Shown piece by piece: positions 61,946 to 64,000 of a stretch of DNA of 64,000 nt. The stretch comes from Mucilaginibacter sp. (lineage in GTDB: Bacteria > Bacteroidota > Bacteroidia > Sphingobacteriales > Sphingobacteriaceae): positions 141,509 to 205,508 of the forward strand of contig NZ_JANYGH010000001.1 in NCBI RefSeq assembly GCF_025362475.1. Direction: 5' to 3'. Under the pieces are notes generated by a model that ran no database searches, had not been told where the DNA came from, and saw nothing but the letters and a program-made list of their open reading frames with translations. A program made the translations under genes and the position numbers. How positions within the stretch are numbered: position 1 is the stretch's first letter; the number at the start of each line of letters is the position of its first letter.

Positions 61946-62523
61946 TCCGTCGATTGTTGCCGGCCGGCTTGCTACCATCTGATAATCGAATAGAGTTTTT
62001 TAATGATCCTACGGATCAGGAGAAAAGTTTCTTTATCACCGGGGGCATTGTTTGCCGGGTAAGACAAGCGACTGAGGATATCAAACAATTGATCCGCGCA
62101 GATTTAGCAAAACATCCGGTTAAAGCTGAGGCGCTTGTTGGGCTTGGTTATGTAGCAGATGATGAACAATTAGAAAAATACTGCAGCTGCTGTTTCGGCG
62201 CATACGATGGGCAGGCCGATGTAGTAAATGGGAGATTCGTTCATGGGGAATATTGGCCCTGCAAATTACGTGGTGGTATTTGCCCGGTAGAAGGCAAATT
62301 ATGTGATGCCCTTGTGGTCAACGCCGATGGGGCGTATCTAACGGTCGCAGAAATCAAAGTATTAGTACTGGCTGCTACCGGAAAATACAATAAAGAAATT
62401 GCTGATGAGCTGGATGTAAGTGATGAAACGATAAAAGTTCACCTAAAGCACATCTATGCAAAATCGGGCACAATGAATAAAGCTGAATTGGTATTACTTG
62501 CCTTGAAAAAGAACTTGATATAA
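61942..62523 (+). CDS. LuxR-type HTH protein with cysteine-rich middle
   Basis: 193 residues. The last 65 are a LuxR/GerE helix-turn-helix (LTVAEIKVLVLAATGKYNKEIADELDVSDETIKVHLKHIYAKSG). The first 125 are unfamiliar, with a Cys cluster that could bind metal (YCSCCFGAYDG...WPCKLRGGICPVEGKLCDA). It has neither a receiver nor an autoinducer domain. Position after the small HTH gene suggests a regulator of early genes of a mobile element. Confidence 0.78.
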   Translation: MIRRLLPAGLLPSDNRIEFFNDPTDQEKSFFITGGIVCRVRQATEDIKQLIRADLAKHPVKAEALVGLGYVADDEQLEKYCSCCFGAYDGQADVVNGRFVHGEYWPCKLRGGICPVEGKLCDALVVNADGAYLTVAEIKVLVLAATGKYNKEIADELDVSDETIKVHLKHIYAKSGTMNKAELVLLALKKNLI

Positions 62524-62530
62524 ACAAAAA

Positions 62531-62568
62531 AATGCAGCTCCTCCCGGCCAGGTTAGCGCTGCATCATA
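62531..62568. terminator. Possible hairpin after the LuxR-type gene
   Basis: ATGCAGC at about 62532 pairs with GCTGCAT at about 62560; there is no long T run behind it, so it may be a weak terminator or an RNA processing site. Confidence 0.35.
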
Positions 62569-62584
62569 ATTAACTAAAAGTGAT

Positions 62585-62719
62585 ATGAATATCTTAATTA
62601 AAACAGACCACAAAGGAAAGTTATTTTCCGAACAGTTAATAGCGCCCCTATCATTTTGTACGCAAACTGTAAAGTGCAGTGTAAATAATGCTTTTAAAAG
62701 TAGCTATGATTTACGCTGA
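62585..62719 (+). CDS. Possible small protein of 44 residues
   Basis: ATG at 62585 (MNILIKTDHKGKLFSEQLIA...) preceded by AAAAGTGAT. It overlaps the next gene in another frame. No homology recognised. It could be real because it fills the gap between LuxR-type and downstream genes, but short chance frames are common. Confidence 0.3.
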   Translation: MNILIKTDHKGKLFSEQLIAPLSFCTQTVKCSVNNAFKSSYDLR

Positions 62720-63131
62720 AGCCACGCCACTGGCCGAGAATCATCTTCGCCTGGTAATCAACTATCCTGATGGTAGTCAAAAAACACCGGTTACCGTTGC
62801 TGATGCCAGCGAGGCCCGGCGCCTGGTGTACTTCTACAACCGCCAGTACATCAAACAAATGTTTAAGGAGTGGCTTGCTCAACGGGTTAATGCCTTTAAG
62901 CATTCGGATGTGGCAGATTCAGCCAGGATAAATACATCGGCTATGCTGTTAGTTGCGATTGAAAAGCATAGTAATGGCTTACATGTGCTTTGCCGCTTAA
63001 TAGTTGGCAAAACCGCTAATATCAAAACGCTGGCCCCACGGGATCAGAGCCGCCATTATAAAAAGTACCAGGATATCATCATCCCGATTTTAAAGTTTTG
63101 CCATGAAATGGAGGGTAAAGAATATGAATGA
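62688..63131 (+). CDS. Hypothetical protein of the mobile element
   Basis: 147 residues, soluble, not recognised. There is an alternative start at MIYAEATPLAENHL (62706). It contains a beta-rich first part (LRLVINYPDGSQKTPVTVADASEARRL) and a helical rest with many His and Lys. It overlaps the following gene by eight bases. Confidence 0.6.
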   Translation: MLLKVAMIYAEATPLAENHLRLVINYPDGSQKTPVTVADASEARRLVYFYNRQYIKQMFKEWLAQRVNAFKHSDVADSARINTSAMLLVAIEKHSNGLHVLCRLIVGKTANIKTLAPRDQSRHYKKYQDIIIPILKFCHEMEGKEYE

Positions 63132-63381
63132 GACCTGGTATACCATACACGGCTTTATGATTCAGCGCCGTAAAATTCAAATGATTTTAAACTATCGGAA
63201 CCCGAAGTTGGTAAGCAGAAAACAGCAATTGCGGATGATAATAGCTACTAAGGGTTGGGATTATTGGGAAAGGCAATGCGAAATATTCGGGGATGCACCA
63301 ACGGCCAAATTGAAAGCAGAGTTACGCCAGATAGATGAAGATATTGAGTTAAACCTCAATAAACTGAGCTGGGCATATTAA
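63124..63381 (+). CDS. Hypothetical basic small protein
   Basis: 85 residues from MNETWYTIHGFMIQ (63124), or 92 from an ATG at 63103 inside the previous gene. Rich in Lys and Arg, with a C-terminal helix AKLKAELRQIDEDIELNLNKL that may be coiled coil. No family recognised. Confidence 0.55.
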   Translation: MNETWYTIHGFMIQRRKIQMILNYRNPKLVSRKQQLRMIIATKGWDYWERQCEIFGDAPTAKLKAELRQIDEDIELNLNKLSWAY

Positions 63382-63706
63382 AATATTAGGGGTCGTTCTT
63401 TATAATATTCACCATAGGAAGTGACTGTTTTGGGAAACCGGTAGCCCTGCCGGCACTTGGGGTAAATAGTTCTTTATAGTATAAATCAAAAAGTAATCAA
63501 TAACAAAGATCCATTGAATACTACAGGTTTCGAGCCGGTGAACCCCGCCAGGCATTAAGAGAACTAAGAGGGCCGCGGGAAAGAGAGAAGTGGGCAGGCA
63601 GGCAATAGATGAAAGGCCAGGGATTAGTGAAAGCGAGCAAGCAAATAATGAAAGCCCCGGTGTAATGGGCCGGGGCAAACAAAAAAGCAAGGGGATTTTA
63701 TTAAAA
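63382..63706. other. Non-coding stretch with GC hairpins before the tRNA-like gene
   Basis: 325 bases. Purine-rich around 63560-63650. GCCCCGG at 63654-63660 pairs with CCGGGGC at 63670-63676 and is followed by AAACAAAAAA. GGTTTCGAGCC near 63527 looks a little like a T arm, without the rest of a tRNA. No gene is seen. Confidence 0.5.
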
Positions 63707-63786
63707 CCTGGTATAGCTCAGTGATTGGTGAGAGCACCTGAAAGTTAATCAGGGGGGCGCGGGTTCAACTCCCGCTATCAGGGCCA
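63707..63786 (+). tRNA. tRNA-Asn(GTT)-like gene with A33
   Basis: 80 bases folding as a full cloverleaf. The acceptor is CCTGGTA (63707-63713) with TATCAGG (63776-63782), one G-T pair. D stem GCTC/GAGC; anticodon stem CCTGA/TCAGG; loop AAGTTAA with anticodon GTT (63744-63746); variable loop GGGGC; T stem GCGGG/CCCGC with loop TTCAACT; then G and an encoded CCA (63784-63786). Position 33, almost always T in tRNA genes, is A. It could be a mobile-element tRNA or a decaying one. Confidence 0.7.
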
Positions 63787-63948
63787 CCGGCGTATGGCCA
63801 AAGTAGTTAGTTCCTCACCTTGAAAGGTAGAGCACACGAAAGTACCAGCGCCGATTGTGATAAGGTTTAGGTTTAAGCGACCGAGCCGCGAGGGTAAGGG
63901 CGCTTTTTTATAAACTATTTTAATAAGCTAACTAACTATTAAACATAT

Positions 63949-64000
63949 ATGAGCGAATTTTTACAATTAAGTCCCGGAGAACAGCTGTACTTCGGAAGCC
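63949..64000 (+). CDS. Unknown protein, N-terminus only
   Basis: ATG at 63949 opens MSEFLQLSPGEQLYFGS and runs off the window. A 160-base spacer with a possible hairpin (AGCG...CGCT then a T run near 63876-63908) precedes it. Too short to assign. Confidence 0.4.
   Translation, partial: MSEFLQLSPGEQLYFGS

Noticed and set aside
63401..63560. tRNA-like T arm GGTTTCGAGCC in the spacer
   Set aside because: No acceptor or anticodon stem can be drawn around it.
63787..63860. Second tRNA after the tRNA-Asn-like gene
   Set aside because: Sequence contains AGAGCA and paired GGCG/CGCC ends, but D, anticodon and T arms do not pair in a cloverleaf.

Overview
The window reads as a chromosomal piece of a Bacteroidota, most likely a Sphingobacteriaceae member close to Mucilaginibacter or Pedobacter. 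This rests on protein families (SusC-like and OMP beta-barrel proteins, a Reg_prop hybrid kinase, bacillithiol gene bshB1, GH76, DUF4294, DUF3050), on promoters of the Bacteroidota type (TTG about 20 nt before TAnnTTTG), on weak ribosome binding sites and on AT-rich spacers. The genus is an inference.

1-9.6 kb is mostly housekeeping: a RelA/SpoT enzyme cut by the left edge, a DUF4294/glutathione peroxidase/bshB1 operon, lysine 6-aminotransferase, a PLP deaminase, an RluD-type pseudouridine synthase, a class IV aminotransferase and a DUF3050 protein. The 8.4-8.8 kb spacer holds two palindromic repeats; one recurs inverted at 39.7 kb.

9.9-17.2 kb is a six-gene GntR-controlled ABC operon on the minus strand. 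Its last gene fuses an ABC-2 permease to an M1 peptidase-like domain that has lost both zinc histidines. 17.4-30.9 kb carries cell-envelope and sensory genes: a TonB-receptor-like barrel, a GH76 mannanase-like enzyme, an OmpA protein, a large hybrid histidine kinase, YceI, a small barrel and a GDPD-like enzyme.

31.0-39.7 kb is a tight nine-gene plus-strand operon and the best candidate for an undescribed system. It encodes a glycosyltransferase, an SpsF-like cytidylyltransferase, a split transketolase, a class III aminotransferase, an SDR, a fused KdsC-like phosphatase/NeuB-like synthase, a sterol-desaturase-family hydroxylase and an SMR transporter. This suggests synthesis, CMP activation and transfer of a nonulosonate-like acidic sugar through a transketolase-dependent route.

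39.9-53.4 kb is a nitrate assimilation region: a porin, a NarK/NasA transporter, a fused nitrate reductase and a rubredoxin-tailed reductase-like protein on one strand; a Crp/Fnr regulator diverging from them; then nirD and nirB; then cobA (siroheme) and a small DUF7009-like gene. A TGAT-N4-ATCA box lies in the porin/crp spacer. 53.4-57.7 kb is a uronate catabolism cluster (kduI, an SDR, a LacI regulator and two secreted accessory proteins) with two matching palindromic LacI-type operators.

57.8-61.1 kb is an AT-rich insert with an acyltransferase and a GT39-like protein, bounded by nested duplicated sequences including tRNA 3'-end-like fragments. From 61.2 kb to the right edge lies what looks like the early region of a prophage or other mobile element: divergent HTH regulators, a LuxR-type protein, small unknown genes and an odd tRNA-Asn-like gene with A at position 33.
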